Part shown: piece by piece, positions 10,152 to 21,225 of the stretch | How the letters are laid out: each line of letters opens with the position of its first letter | Numbering within the stretch: position 1 is the stretch's first letter | Notes under the pieces: generated by a model | What the model was told of the DNA's origin: nothing | Databases searched by the model: none | What the model saw: the letters and a program-made list of their open reading frames with translations, nothing else | DNA from: Diphasiastrum complanatum | Taxonomy: Eukaryota > Streptophyta > Lycopodiopsida > Lycopodiales > Lycopodiaceae | NCBI GenBank assembly: GCA_029204225.1 | Contig: CM055096.1 | Span: forward strand, 3,365,617 to 3,429,616 | DNA: 64,000 bases | Direction: 5' to 3' | Translations under genes and position numbers: made by a program

Positions 10152-10916
10152 ATGATTCCAAGAAGACTATCAAGAGACATGGTTGAGCTCATATGGCTCA
10201 CATTTCAAGGGCAAGAGGAGCACATTTCAAGTAGTATACATCTCATGCTTGCTTCTCTTATGTCATTTGGTGAATCAATTTGCTTTAGTGAGACTTTTGC
10301 ATCTCAAAGTTGGAGTAAAGCAATACTAGTTGAGTATGGTGTCTCTCTTGAGAACATAGTTGATGTTCTTAATGATATTAAATTGATTTTAGATCAATTA
10401 GAAAGCAAATAGTTATTTCATCAAATGTATGTTCTTGAGTCTTGCAAGAGCAAGAGTGAGTTGTCCACTCATAGTATGAAAAATTGTATTTTTTCATGTA
10501 CTAAAGCAAATTGTACACTCTTTATGAGAGAAAGTGAATCATCCTCTAAGGAAACTTATCTCCATAATGAGATATCTAGCCTCATCAGATCTGAGATTAG
10601 CATGGTAACCAAGCATGAAGATATGATACAAACTCTTTGTTATTATAGCATGCATAGTCTTGCCAATGTTGATGAGCCTAATCCTCGAGATCTTGGTAAC
10701 ATGATGTTGGATCTTTGTGATCCTCATGAGTCAAGAAGGACTCTTTATTTTGGAGTTGCAGCTATTTTCAAGGAGGAGGAGCTTTTGGATCAACCATATG
10801 CTTCAAGGATGGAACAAATCAATGAAAGAGGTGCTAGGATGGTGCAAAGCTCTCAAGTTCATCAAAAAAGTCAACATCAAAGAGGCATTTTAGTGTACTT
10901 CATTATTTGCTGGTAG
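10152..10916 (+). pseudogene. Zinc-less duplicated ORF segment of the same element
   Basis: Two successive frames (10152-10412 and 10425-10916) separated by one stop region read as one decayed protein. The N terminus IPRRLSRDMVELIWLTFQGQ resembles the copia linker before RT (compare PRRSMRERSEPRRLTYVEKG at 27108). Next comes FSETFASQSWSKAILVEYG, parallel to FEEIFVSQRWIKAILVECD of the preceding ORF. NCIFSCTKANCTLFMRESE parallels DCKFSILKAGCKLIMRISE. The final codons run into the truncated 3' LTR. Function is unknown. Confidence 0.5.
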
Positions 10917-11124
10917 TCCATACTCTGACAGGTATTCACCCATGTGAAACCAGCAAGTACAAGTTTTGATCATATTTGATTGTTCTTGTTAGATTTGTTG
11001 ATGTAGATTTTATCTAGTGCTATCTAATCTTGTGTAGATTGGTAGATCAATCTAATCTAACACCAAATCACACTTATGGATCTGATTTGGATCCATTCTT
11101 GGTCCTTTTTGCTATACTTTCACA
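10890..11124 (+). repeat. Truncated 3' LTR
   Basis: This matches the last ~235 bases of the LTR at 6399-7247 with a few substitutions and ends at CACA before the TSD CTATG. The first ~610 bases of the LTR are missing. Confidence 0.85.
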
Positions 11125-11129
11125 CTATG

Positions 11130-11299
11130 AATAACAAAAATTTATTCTCTTTTTATGAAATTTTGATTTAATATTACTTTATAAGGGATCTAAGTTTGTG
11201 CAATTTATTGTCTAGGTTTGTGGGGGGTAAATCCAATTCACTGCAGCGTAGCTTAGTGTTCGTGATGGCTCTTGTTGAGAACCAACTTGATACTAAGAT
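11130..11299. other. No feature seen
   Basis: AT-rich sequence between the TSD of the upstream element and the first copia integrase codons. Confidence 0.3.
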
Positions 11300-13436
11300 T
11301 ATCGTGGAGAGTACATCTCCACTAGTATGATAATCGTGGAGAGTACATCTCCACTAGTATGATAGAGTTTTGTAAGTCCAATGGCATTAGAAGAGAGCTT
11401 ACATGTCCAATGTATACTCCTTAACAAAATGGCATAGCTGAGAGAAAGAATAGATCTCTTTGTGAGTGTGAAAAAGCAAGTTGAGGCTAGATTCTTCTCT
11501 GACTGAGTCATTTTGGGAAGAAGCTATTGTTTGTGCAAATTATTTGTGTAATAGATTTCCATGTAAGTCCATTGGAGGCATAATACCTTATGAGGCTCTA
11601 TTTGGTAAGAATCCAAACCTCAAGGATCTTAAAATTTTTGGGTCTACTTTCTATGTATATCAATCTTTAGATACACGAAAGAAGGATGATCCTACATCCA
11701 TCAAAGGTATCTTTGTTGGTTATGGAGAACATAGCAAGGGATATAGACCTCAAGACCCAAGACCCGAGTGCTCCAAGAAGGTTTTCAAGAAGGATGGTCA
11801 AGCCATCAAGGCTCACATATGTGGACAAGGGTGAGCAAAGGGAAGGAACTCATTCTCTTACCTCTTATACTTTTCTCACTCAATGATTGACGAACCAAGT
11901 CGCTTTGAAGATGCTATAAAGTCACTTGAATGGAAGGATGCCATGCAAAGGGAGTATGATGCTCTTATGTAGAATCGTACATGGAAGCTTGTGGATCTTC
12001 CTTATGGAAGGAAACCACTTGAATGAAAATGGATCTTTAGATTGAAGTACAACCAAGATGGAGCAATCAACAAGCATAAAGCAAGGCTAGTGGCAAAGGG
12101 CTTCTTACAAACCAAGGGAGTAGACTTTGATGAAACATTTGCTCATGTTGCTAAACTAGTTACTATAAGGTTGATTATATCTCTTGCATTGGAATATTTT
12201 TTAGCTTGATGTGACTAATGCCTTCCTAAATGGCTCTACATGAGGTAGCCGGAGGGCTTCATCAAGGAGGATCTTGAAGACAAAGTATGTTTATTACAAA
12301 GGACCTCTATGGGCTCAAGCAAGCACCTAGAGCTTGGTACTCTAGGATGAATACATTCTTAACCTCTATCCATTTTGTTGTTAGTTCTTATGAGCCTTCT
12401 TTGTACATGAGATTTAATCAAGGATAGATCACTATTCTCATTTTGTATGTAGATGACATTATTCTTAGTGGTAATGATCATGAGGCATAAGAGAAGTGAA
12501 AATAGCATTGTTTAGAGAGTTTAAGATGGTAGATCTTGGTATTCTTCATATCATACTAGGCATAGAAGTATCAAAAGGAAAGGATTTGAGTTTTATTTGT
12601 CAGTCCAAATATGCATATTCTTCTATCTTAGAGAAATTGGAATGATAGGTTGCAAAGGAGTAGATACTCCTATGGAGCAAAATGTAAAAGTCTCTAATAG
12701 TTGTGATGAAACATCCTTTGAGGACATCACACTATATAGAAGGCTTATAGGCTCCCTAATATATCTAACTATAACTAGACCTAATCTAAGTAATAGTATA
12801 GGCAAGATAAGCCAATCTATGCAAAATCCACTAGTTTTTCATTGGAAAAATGCAAAAAGAGTGTTAAAATACATCTCGGCCACCAAGAACTTTGACATAT
12901 TGTATCATGGAGCTAATATTTCTTTGAGGGCCCATTCGGATGCTGATTTTGTAGGTGATAAGGTGGATAGGAAGTCCACAAGTGCTTTTGCTACCTTTAT
13001 ATGTGATGGCATAGTATCTTGGCTTTCCAAAAAGCAAGATGCAATCTCACTCAGTTCATCAACCGAGTCAGAATACAAGGCTTTGACATCAACGACCAAG
13101 GAAGTCTTGTGGTTAAAGAGGCTATTGGTGGAGCTACAAGTCATGAAGGCTGAGGAGGAGCCAATCATCTTTTGTGAAAACCAATCAAGCCAAGCACTAG
13201 CAACCAATCCACATTCCATACAAGGAGCAAGGACATAGAAATTGCTCACCATTTTGTGAGGAAAAGGTTCAAGCAAAGAAAATGAAACTTCAACATGTAT
13301 CTTCTTCAAATTGCCTTTCTGATCTACTCACTAAAGCCTTGCCAAAGGCTTCATTTATCAAGTTAAGATCAGCCTTAGGTGTTGTAGATAAATGTACTAT
13401 AGATGTATCAAGCTAAAAATTGAGGAGTGCTATATT
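11300..13436 (+). pseudogene. Copia integrase-RT-RNase H remnant
   Basis: Integrase pieces (FCKSNGIRREL, NGIAERKNRSL near 11430, ESFWEEAIVCANYLCNRFP, FGKNPNLKDLKIFGS, SIKGIFVGYGEHSKGYR) lead into RT. RT shows WKDAMQREYDALM, a frame-broken KWIFRLKYNQDGAINKHKARLVAKGF, and DFDETFAHVAKLVTIRL. RNase H at 12650-13240 shows GCKGVDTPME, RRLIGSLIYLTITRPNLS, SDADFVGDKVDRKSTSAF and SLSSSTESEYKALTS. Stops, frameshifts and a 32-bp tandem duplication break it. The gag and protease half is missing on the left. Confidence 0.88.
11301..11364. repeat. 32-bp tandem duplication inside copia integrase
   Basis: ATCGTGGAGAGTACATCTCC begins at 11301 and again at 11333. Each copy contains the imperfect palindrome GGAGA-GTACA-TCTCC. 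Confidence 0.9.
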
Positions 13437-13991
13437 TGAAAATTTTCATCTTGTATAAGTTAATTGTTTGATATCTATGTGGATCCACACGTGTGAGGAC
13501 CTGTACACATGTGTGAAATTGAAGGTCAAAACTAGCCACCAATGATGATGTGGCAAATTAGTGGAATCTAAGCTAAATGAATTAGGACAAGCTCAATGAG
13601 TTGTCTCAAACGTCCTGGAAGTGGCTTAGAGAGAGAAATCCACAATTGTGTACTTGATCCACGATGGATCCATTTTGAAGCTAATTTTGATGAGCATTAG
13701 TTTGGGAGCAAATCTTGATGTTATCACTCTTTTATGCATGATCTTTTGATGTGAATGCTTAGGAACTTGTTAGTAATCATTTTCTTTGTTAGTAGCCGTA
13801 CACTCATTGGATTTCACACGTGTGAAGTCATGGGATCATCAAACTTGATTGTTCTTGCTTGGAAGTGTAGTAATTGACAATGAAAGCTAGTTTTAAGTGC
13901 TAGTCTTAATCTTAATCAATCATCCAAGTTGCCAGTCACTCTTATTGATCTAAAATAGATCTAATTAGGATCCATTTTCTGATTTTTTTCA
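13437..13991 (+). repeat. Copia 3' LTR
   Basis: It follows the RNase H end and a GAGGAG-containing tract, starts TGAAAATTTTCATC and ends near TTTTTTCA. It contains three near-palindromic CACA(C/T)GTGTG motifs (13487, 13505, 13813). The outer boundary is estimated. Confidence 0.6.
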
Positions 13992-14098
13992 AAAAAATCC
14001 TATGATAGAAATCGAGATGCAACTACACTCTCCAAAACTTGATTTCAAGCCAAAATCACAACACACTTGATAGATGCAAATCAATCTTAATTAGGCTC

Positions 14099-14324
14099 TG
14101 TGTAGGGTCTTCGATCTGATGTAGTAATAGCCCTCCCGCCTGTCAACAAGGGTTAGTTCACTGGATAGGCACCTAACTACGCATAGATGCTACTTTTAGT
14201 TAGTTCCATACTTTTCATCTAACTCTACCACTACTAACACTACTTCCACTAGCTCTACTCCCCTAAACTACCTTCATCATGATTGTGGGTGAAAGGGAAG
14301 GGAAGATTAGGAGAGATTGAGAGA

Positions 14325-14419
<95 letters not shown>

Positions 14420-14935
14420 AGAGTGGAGGTTAGCTCAAATGCTCCTTATGCTTGCTGATGGAGAAACATTAACTAAGACAACCAATCATCATGAAAATAG
14501 AAGGCAATGGAAACGCAATCAAAAGCATTAGCTAGGAGGAATTGCAAATGAGGATGCTTCTCTCCAAAAAGTGGTAGAGTTTCCTCCTTTTTATTAAGCA
14601 TGGAAATAGAGTAAAAATGGAGCCTTTTTATAAAACGGGGAAGGCCCTTGCCCCAAAATCCTATTGGCTAATATTTACATTGATCCTATCCATTCATCTT
14701 GGACCCAACTCGATCCAAGGGTCCACAAAAAGTACATTGGAAATCACAAAATTCATGTGAGTCCAAAATTGGACCCAACTCTAAAAAAGTAAACTCTAAG
14801 TTTAAAATTGATTATGGGCCTCAAGTTTTATTTTAATTACAAAGGCCCAAGTCTATTTTATTTTATTTATAACTTAAGCTTGCGTGCTCATTGGGCCATG
14901 GGCTTATACGCGCAAGATGCCATGCCCTCACAACA
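14099..14935 (-). repeat. 3' LTR of the minus-strand gypsy-like element
   Basis: Read on the minus strand it starts TGTTGTGAGGGCATGGC at 14935. It has a TATA-like TTTTATAAAAAGGC (near 14625) and ends near CGAAGACCCTACACA at about 14099. The open frame at 14961-15320 ends just upstream of it. A second copy, inverted relative to this one and lacking its final ~120 bases, occupies 20535-21174. Confidence 0.7.
14330..14417. repeat. (GA)n microsatellite inside the LTR
   Basis: About 88 bases of GA repeat. The inverted LTR copy carries the matching CT run at 21037-21094, so the tract belongs to the LTR. Confidence 0.97.
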
Positions 14936-14960
14936 CATTTTATTGGTCGATTTTATTGAT

Positions 14961-16274
14961 TTACAATTCGTCCGAAATACCCCCAACGGACCCACGGCCT
15001 GAAGTAGTCTTGGTTGCTCGGAACTCTACCGGTTCGGTAAAGAGATTTCTTGGCTTGCATCTGTGGATCAGGTAGTCCGTGATGTCTTCCATGAAATTGA
15101 TGCGATCCAGTTTCTTCAAGTCCTTGGGCGTATGAAGGGACTTGTGGACTCCTGTCAGCCAGTCTTGGTCGACCCACACTTGGAATCTGCGCGTCCAAGG
15201 ATCACCAAGGAATGCAGCTCGGTAATAGACTCGAGCGACTGGTAGCTGATCTTCGACTTTGTCGGAGGCGAGCGCCTTATTAGGATCAAAGAATATGGGG
15301 GGGGGGGGAATTTGTCCCACTTGGTTTCAATTCCCATTAAATGCTGTAAGTCCCGGGCATAAGTGACTGCCGCGCAAACTGTTGGATCAGGGTAGTTGAA
15401 ATATTTATTGACAAATATGGTGAGAGCCCTTTGGCGTCTACATCCGTATCCCAACCATGCTCTGATGGAATCCTTGGCCAATTGAGATTTTGAATAGTGA
15501 GCTTGTCTAGAGGGGTGTCGCATTCCGCCCATTTGGATCGTTGTGTGCATGGCAGGAAGTGCGCGTTCACCCGTAGTTGTTGCAGACTTGTCACATAGGC
15601 CCTGATGGCCGCAGGGTCTCTTTCAAAGAGCTGCTGACGCCACTCTGGTTGTGGTTGGAGTGCAGGTAGTGCTTGGAGCTCGTTGCCCTTTATTTGTATG
15701 AGCTGAAAATGATATCTGCCAGCCACCTCTGGATGACTCGTGGGGATACTTAGCTAGAAATTTGTTTATTTTTTTCTCCACGGACTTTGGTCTTCGGAAG
15801 GCCCGGCTGGCTGATATGGTGGGCGATTGATGATGAGGCATGTCCTTCCTCTTGGCTTTGGCTCGGACCTACGTCGTGGCCTTGGTCTTGCATGTCAGCA
15901 CTCGTATCAGCTGGTCCTTGGTCTTGGCCTTCAGACCCTTGATCTTGACTTAACCCCCCTGCTGCTTGCTGGCCTTGGTCTTGGCTCATGCTGGCTTGTG
16001 CAGCATCAAAAACTGGTGGCGGTGGAATCACCACTAGGGTGGGTTGGGTTTTCTCCATGTACTGCTGGCAAGCCTTGAGGGCTTGTTTGGCCTGGGCGAG
16101 CTCCTGAGTTGTGATTGTCCGGTACTTGTCGAACTCTGCCTGGGTGCTGTTCAATGTTTGGCTATATACCTGCACCTGACGTCTGAAGAGATTCATCTCT
16201 GCTTGAGAGAGTGGCCTTGAGTCTGGTGCAGGTTGAGCTAGCCAGACGGTCCATGTGCTGTAGGACCTACTCAT
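14961..16274 (-). pseudogene. Accessory ORF of a gag-protease LTR element
   Basis: A frame-broken ORF follows the protease on the minus strand. The N-terminal part (15750-16274) is low complexity with repeated QDQG units. Next comes KFLAKYPHESSRGGW, then LQPQPEWRQQLFERDPAAI (about 15600), WPRIPSEHGWDTDV, VARVYYRAAFLGDPWTRR, and a terminal VGGISDEL stop at 14961. I recognise no RT, RNase H or integrase motif. The element at 21684-25637 has a comparable ORF in the same position, with the shared patterns KYP-x(n)-RGG, LQP-x-WR-x-QLF and VAR-x-YY. Function is unknown. Confidence 0.6.
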
Positions 16275-16617
16275 CAGTCAGCTCAGTCTCCTTATTATGA
16301 GTTAGAGCATGTTGCCAAGGGACTAAATCTTCGTCCACTGGATTCTCAATAGGTTCCGCTGACAGCCATGGTATGTTTATCATATTCACTCCAAATGTGA
16401 TTGGTGTGTCCATAGTGTAACATTTGGGTGAAGATGTGTTGGGTTCAGGATCTGATTCATATTGACATGTCCAGTAGTCAATAGTTGCTAATTCATCCGT
16501 CCATCTTATGACATCCATCTCTGAATCATAGTTACCACCCTTGCTTGGCCTTGGGCGATCAATCATGTGATCTGTCGTGGATGATCCGTCATCAGCTTTG
16601 GGTGCAATAGGTTTCAC
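16267..16617 (-). pseudogene. Linker region between protease and accessory ORF
   Basis: A 116-codon acidic frame (KPIAPKADDGSSTTDHMIDR to TELTDE) lies between the retropepsin-like domain and the accessory ORF, overlapping the latter slightly. No domain is recognised. It is probably one polyprotein broken by frameshifts. Confidence 0.4.
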
Positions 16618-16694
16618 TGCCCATGTGGTTGGATTAACCTTTACAGCCTGCTCTCTATTCTCAAAGGTGAGTTTCCCCGTACCCTAGTTGTGTA

Positions 16695-17284
16695 CTATGG
16701 CCCAGTCCTCACCCATGGTCTTCCCAATAAAACACGATATGCAGTGGGAGATTCGGGTATATCCATGACTACAAAAGTGATCACAAACTGCATGTCTATT
16801 ATTTCTACAGGGATATCGGCAACTACACCCTTTGGTTTTACATAGGATTGATCCGCTAGCTTGCTGGCTTCAACCCTTGTAGACCCCATTTTTCATAAAA
16901 AGTAGTGGAGATCAAATTGACACCTGATCTTCCATCTACTACTACTGCCTCGTCCTCGTATCTCTTGTGTTTGATTGGCAAGGTGATGTTGTGTTCTTCA
17001 CTTTTCCATGATGCCCCGATGTGGAGGACGTTACTTATTTCTTCATAGCCTGTACAATATATGGGCTTAGGTGCTGCTGGCTCCTCATATGTTTTGGCCC
17101 ATTCAGCCAAAAGGCTTTTAGCTTGTGGCGCAATCCGCAGTAATTCCTTAAGAGGTAAACTAACACGGCTCGCCAGTAAGATTGTGAGCCTTTCGGTGCG
17201 TGGTTCCTCGAGCTCCACCATGTGAAAAGGTGGTTCATGACGATGCAACCGATCATTCTGATCAGTGTGCAATGGTGAGCCCAT
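16695..17284 (-). pseudogene. Retropepsin-like protease remnant
   Basis: Two overlapping minus frames make one aspartic-protease-like domain. VVDGRSGVNLISTTFYEKWG (about 16880-16940) corresponds to the active-site region seen as DGGSGVNI in this plant gypsy class. After a frameshift, TFVVMDIPESPTAYRVLLGR (about 16715-16775) matches the flap and second-strand region that normally ends LLGRPW. The conserved glycine after D is followed by R, so activity is doubtful. No reverse transcriptase follows; the accessory ORF does instead. Confidence 0.72.
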
Positions 17285-17564
17285 TTGCGGTTCTTGTTCG
17301 CTGTCAGCTAGAGGTTCCGTAGGATTCTCCCTTTTCTTGCTCTTTCTCCTCCGCTTGTGCTCTCTGTACCCAGTGTCGTATTTTTTGGAACTATCTTCTT
17401 TCTTTCCTCACATTCGAATATGGCGCTGAAGTTGAGGGCTGGTCATCAGTGACCGATGGTGCTGGTGAGAGAGCCACTTCCTTCCTCTTTTGTGCTCGCG
17501 TAACAGCTAACACAAGAGCATGGAAATGTTGCCCTTCTGGTGGCATCACCGATGGAACTGCTGC

Positions 17565-17927
17565 CTACTGTATCGCAATGAAGTTTAGTGGTGCACTAGT
17601 TCCAGGTCTCAATGGACTATTCTTGAAGCAGTGTCCATAACCGCATTCTCGACAGAAGAATGTATATTGTCCTTTGTAAGGACATTCCGCAATTCTGTGT
17701 CCTTCGCCACATCTGTAGCAGCCGTAGTTCCTCCTGCCTTGACACTGAGTTTGAGCTACATAGGCCACAAAATACTCATTTATGACAGGATCCATAAATG
17801 GCTCCTCCGGTCCATACCATTGCTGCTGCTCAAGTTGAGGTGGTACTTGCATCTCTGGTTTCGCTGCTGTCAGGTTTACATAGGCCACTTGTTGATTGGT
17901 TGGCCCTGGTGGTGTAGGTAAGGCCAT
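17565..17927 (-). pseudogene. Gag zinc-knuckle segment
   Basis: The minus-strand frame contains CYRCGEGHRIAEC, a canonical CX2CX4HX4C knuckle (about 17680-17720), followed by a degenerate CRECGYGHCFKNSP. A Q/P-rich stretch precedes it. This is the C-terminal nucleocapsid part of the gag at 18564-19071. Confidence 0.78.
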
Positions 17928-18563
17928 ACGATGTTGCTAATTCGGTGCGCCATACCTCGGTGCTGCGTTTGGTGCCCCTTGATGATATGGATAAGAAGTC
18001 TTATAAGGACTTCTCTGCTGTTGAACAATCCAGGGGTTAAAAGGGCAAAATGTCATATCGTGCGATGTTGCATTGCACAGATGGCAAAATCTATGTGTCA
18101 GTCTCAGATTTTGCTTTAGGACTAGACACTCGTTTGTTGTATGGTTTTGTGTGCATACTGAACACCATACATTCTCCCGTCGTGGATATTGTAACTGGTT
18201 TGGTTCCGGTTGATGTGGCGTTGTTTCTATAGCTCCTTGTAAGGCTTTCAGTTTCTAATCAAACTGCGTCGTAAGTTGCTCCATCTGTTGTTTGTGTAAT
18301 TTTGTCATTTGATCCAACATCAGTTCTGTGGATAGAGAAGATGCGGTTGATGACGATGATGCTATCGAGGGAAGAGGAGTATGGGTGGATGGATATTCGT
18401 CGTCAAAATCCTCATCCTCTTACCTGATGGCATCTTCCATAGCTTCTTGTAGAGTAGCATACTGCTCCCATCGTTTCAGTTCTCTTCTGATGCTCCGTGG
18501 TAGTCCCGCTAGGAACCACATGATCATTGCATGATCAGGAGTTAGGGCTACACTGCACTCGGA

Positions 18564-19071
18564 TCATAGATGTTTGACCCATTCAGTATAGTCCCTGACC
18601 CTTTCTCGTTTTCCCATCTTGACCTTGCTCAGCAGGAGAAACGGGTCTTCTAGGTATTTCTTGGGTTTAAAGCGCATGATGAGAACCACTTGAATCACTT
18701 GCCAGGTAGATTTTTCTTCCACTGCCAGGTTGAAAAACCAATCCTGAGCCACTGCTAATACAGACATGGGAAAGAGCATCAACTTTTCTGCAGGTGTCTG
18801 TTCGTCGTAGATTTCACAAGCTTGCTCGTAGATCTGGAGGAAGTGGATGGGATCTGATGATCCGTTGTATTTTGGTATTTCCATCAGTGGTGCTCTCCAG
18901 ACTGCTTGCAAGGGAGCGATAGGTACGGGTTGGCCCATTGGTTCCATTGGCGCTGGTTCCAGTTCTGTCTCTTGTTGTGTAGCTGCTAATCTGGGAAGGT
19001 GTGGGTCTTGATTTGCTATCCTTCTTGCTATTGATCGTCCAGATGTTAGATTCATCCGATGGTGGTTCCAA
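18564..19071 (-). pseudogene. Gag capsid domain of gypsy-like element
   Basis: The retrotransposon gag domain is visible as MEIPKYNGSSDPIHFLQIYE, then AEKLMLFPMSVLAVAQDWFF, ERVRDYTEWVKHL and a stop. Sequence up to the knuckle at 17927 continues in other frames with stops. The gag N terminus is near 19055. Confidence 0.82.
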
Positions 19072-20534
19072 AGTAGTTGGATCTTGCTTGCACAGTGGGA
19101 TGCAGTCTGGATCTTAAAGATCTGATCAATCTGATCAGTTAAAAGTGAAATTTAGGCCTTTTACGGTGGTTTTTCCTTGATAACTTCTTACTCCTTGCAC
19201 TGATTGACCTGAGATTTTGACAGTAGCTAGATTTGGTGCAGATCTTTCTACTAATTTAGTCTGCGAGGGTTCTTTTGTGCGAGGATTGGTTGTGCGAGGG
19301 TTATTTAGCTATTTTTGCAGATAAAAAACTTGATATCTCTCAGATATTTGGGAAGCAACTCTCACAGTAGCTGAATCTGGGTCAGATCTCACTATGGAAT
19401 TCTCTTGCGAGAGTTAACTCTCGCACTAAGTGAAAATTTCACTGTATGTGAGGGTTCAGAACCACTATTTTGGCTTGATCTTTACCAAATCTCTATACTA
19501 ACTCTCGTAGGCTTCATCACTAATGGAAATTGACATTCTGAATTGATTGAGAGGGTCCGCAGGAGTTCTTACTGGAAGGATTTGCTGGATCTTCACTTTT
19601 TAGTAATTTTTTAGCACTTAAACCCAATTTTCTACTCACTAGAATCAAACTAACTCTCGCAAGCTCTTTTGTGTCCTTGTCTCTCAGAGATGGAACTTCA
19701 AATTCTTCTACGAGAGTTCTTGCCCACTTGCATTAGAGGAGTTTTGAGTTCCAAAAAGACCCTTTAAGAATTCATGCAAGATGTCTTTTTTTATTATTAA
19801 AATATTATAACACTAATACGTTTGACTTGCCATAACTTTTTAATCATAGCTTAGAAGTATGCCATGTAACATATTATTGGAAAGCCCTTGTTGAGCGCTT
19901 TCCAATGCACTAAACTTTGATAAATTCGGACTCACCACTAAAAAGTTATGCCATTTTTAGTATGGAATCAAAATGTGGGCTCAAAAAGTTACGTTACGTA
20001 GATTTCAAATTTGAGTGTTTTGATTTTTCCATATGTAAGAAAAATTTGAGAAAAAATATAAAAAGAATCTTTACAAAGGGTCTTCTTTGGATTTAGATTT
20101 CCTCTAATGAACTGAAAATTTTAGTGTCTGCGAGGATTCTCTGGTACTTTCTCACTTTTTTTTCATTGAGAATTCTCGTACAGACACTTAGACATCAAAC
20201 TAACTCTCGCAAGATTCTCTGTGTCCTGGTCTCACTAAGATGGAACTTCCGAGGGCTCTGTGAGAGTTCTGGTGAAGATTTGCATTTTTTTGGATTTTTT
20301 CAAGGGTTTTTTGAAATTTTTATGATTTTTCTCTGATTTTTGCAATCTTCTTGGAATTAACTCTCGCAGGCTTCTATGCAGGTCTAAGACAATACCCTGG
20401 AGCTGCTGCCAGTCATGCAAGGGTTAACTCTTACTAGTTTTGGAGATATTAAAATTTGATGAGATTTTAGGCTCTTTTTCGTTCCAAAATGCAGATTGGT
20501 GTGTTTTTTGGGTGTTTTGGTTGATTGGTTTGGG
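19072..20534 (-). other. Leader region with recurring TAACTCTCGCA motif
   Basis: No coding sequence. The plus-strand motif TAACTCTCGCA or a close variant appears near 19405, 19500, 19670, 20200 and 20358, with related GCGAGGGTT forms near 19263 and 19292. It lies upstream of gag in the minus-strand element and is probably its long 5' leader. Confidence 0.45.
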
Positions 20535-21033
20535 TGTTGCAAGGGCATGGCATCCTGCACGTTAAGCCCATGGCCCAATGAGCACGCAAGCTTAAGTTGT
20601 AAATAAAATAAAATAGACTTGGGCCTTTGTAATTAAAATAAAACTTGAGGTCCATAGTCAATTTTAAACTTAGAGTTTACTCTTTTAGAGTTGGGTCCAA
20701 TTTTGGACTCACATGAATCTTGTGATTTCCAATGTACTTTTTGTGGACCCTTAAATTGAGTTGGGTCCAAGATGAATGGATAGGATCAATGTAAATATTA
20801 GCCATTAGGATTTTGGGACAAGGGCCTTTCCCATTTTATAGAAAGGCACCATTTGTACTCTATTTTCATACTTAATGAGGAGGAAACTCTACCACTTTTT
20901 GGAGAGAAGCATTTGCTATTCACTACTTGCTAATGCTTTTGATTGTGTTTCCATTGCCTTCTATTTTTATGTTGATTGGTTGTCTTAGTTAATGTTTCTC
21001 CATTAGCAAGCATAAGGAGCATTTGAGCTGACC

Positions 21034-21097
<64 letters not shown>

Positions 21098-21174
21098 CTT
21101 TCGTTGGCTTTCACCCACAATCATGATGAAGGTAGTTTAGGGGAGTAGAGCTAGTGGAAGTAGTGTTAGTGGTG
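20535..21174 (+). repeat. LTR copy inverted relative to the one at 14099-14935
   Basis: Plus-strand TGTTGCAAGGGCATGGC begins a ~640-bp sequence that is the reverse complement of the left LTR, including its TATA region and CT tract, up to GTAGTGTTAGTGGTG. The last ~120 LTR bases are missing. Ordinary LTRs are direct repeats, so this arrangement is rearranged. Confidence 0.8.
21037..21094. repeat. (CT)n microsatellite inside the inverted LTR copy
   Basis: About 58 bases of CT repeat, counterpart of the GA tract at 14330-14417 and shorter by about 30 bases. Confidence 0.97.
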
Positions 21175-21225
21175 ATTTTATTGGTCGATTTTTTTTATTT
21201 ACAATCCATCGGGATACCCCCAACA
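21175..21225 (-). repeat. Second copy of the ~50-bp accessory-ORF tail
   Basis: ATTTTATTGGTCGATTTT through ATACCCCCAAC matches 14936-14987 in the same orientation. At 14961 this sequence holds the accessory-ORF stop. Here it abuts the inverted LTR on one side and a primer site on the other. Confidence 0.7.

Larger units (their letters stand above)
6394..11129 (+). mobile_element. Copia-like non-autonomous LTR element with TSD CTATG
   Basis: The 5-bp direct repeat CTATG sits at 6394-6398 and 11125-11129. The element between them begins TGTTAAAATT and ends CTTTCACA. The left LTR is full length (6399-7247). The right LTR keeps only its last ~235 bases (10890-11124). An initiator-methionine-type primer site follows the left LTR. 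The interior holds zinc-knuckle and novel ORFs but no recognisable protease, integrase, RT or RNase H. It is therefore a TR-GAG-like or deletion derivative that must have been mobilised in trans. Confidence 0.85.

Noticed and set aside
15250-15320. Poly-G run as a functional frameshift site in the accessory ORF
   Set aside because: Frames change around the G tract near 15297-15308, but decay elsewhere in the ORF makes a simple indel in a homopolymer more likely.
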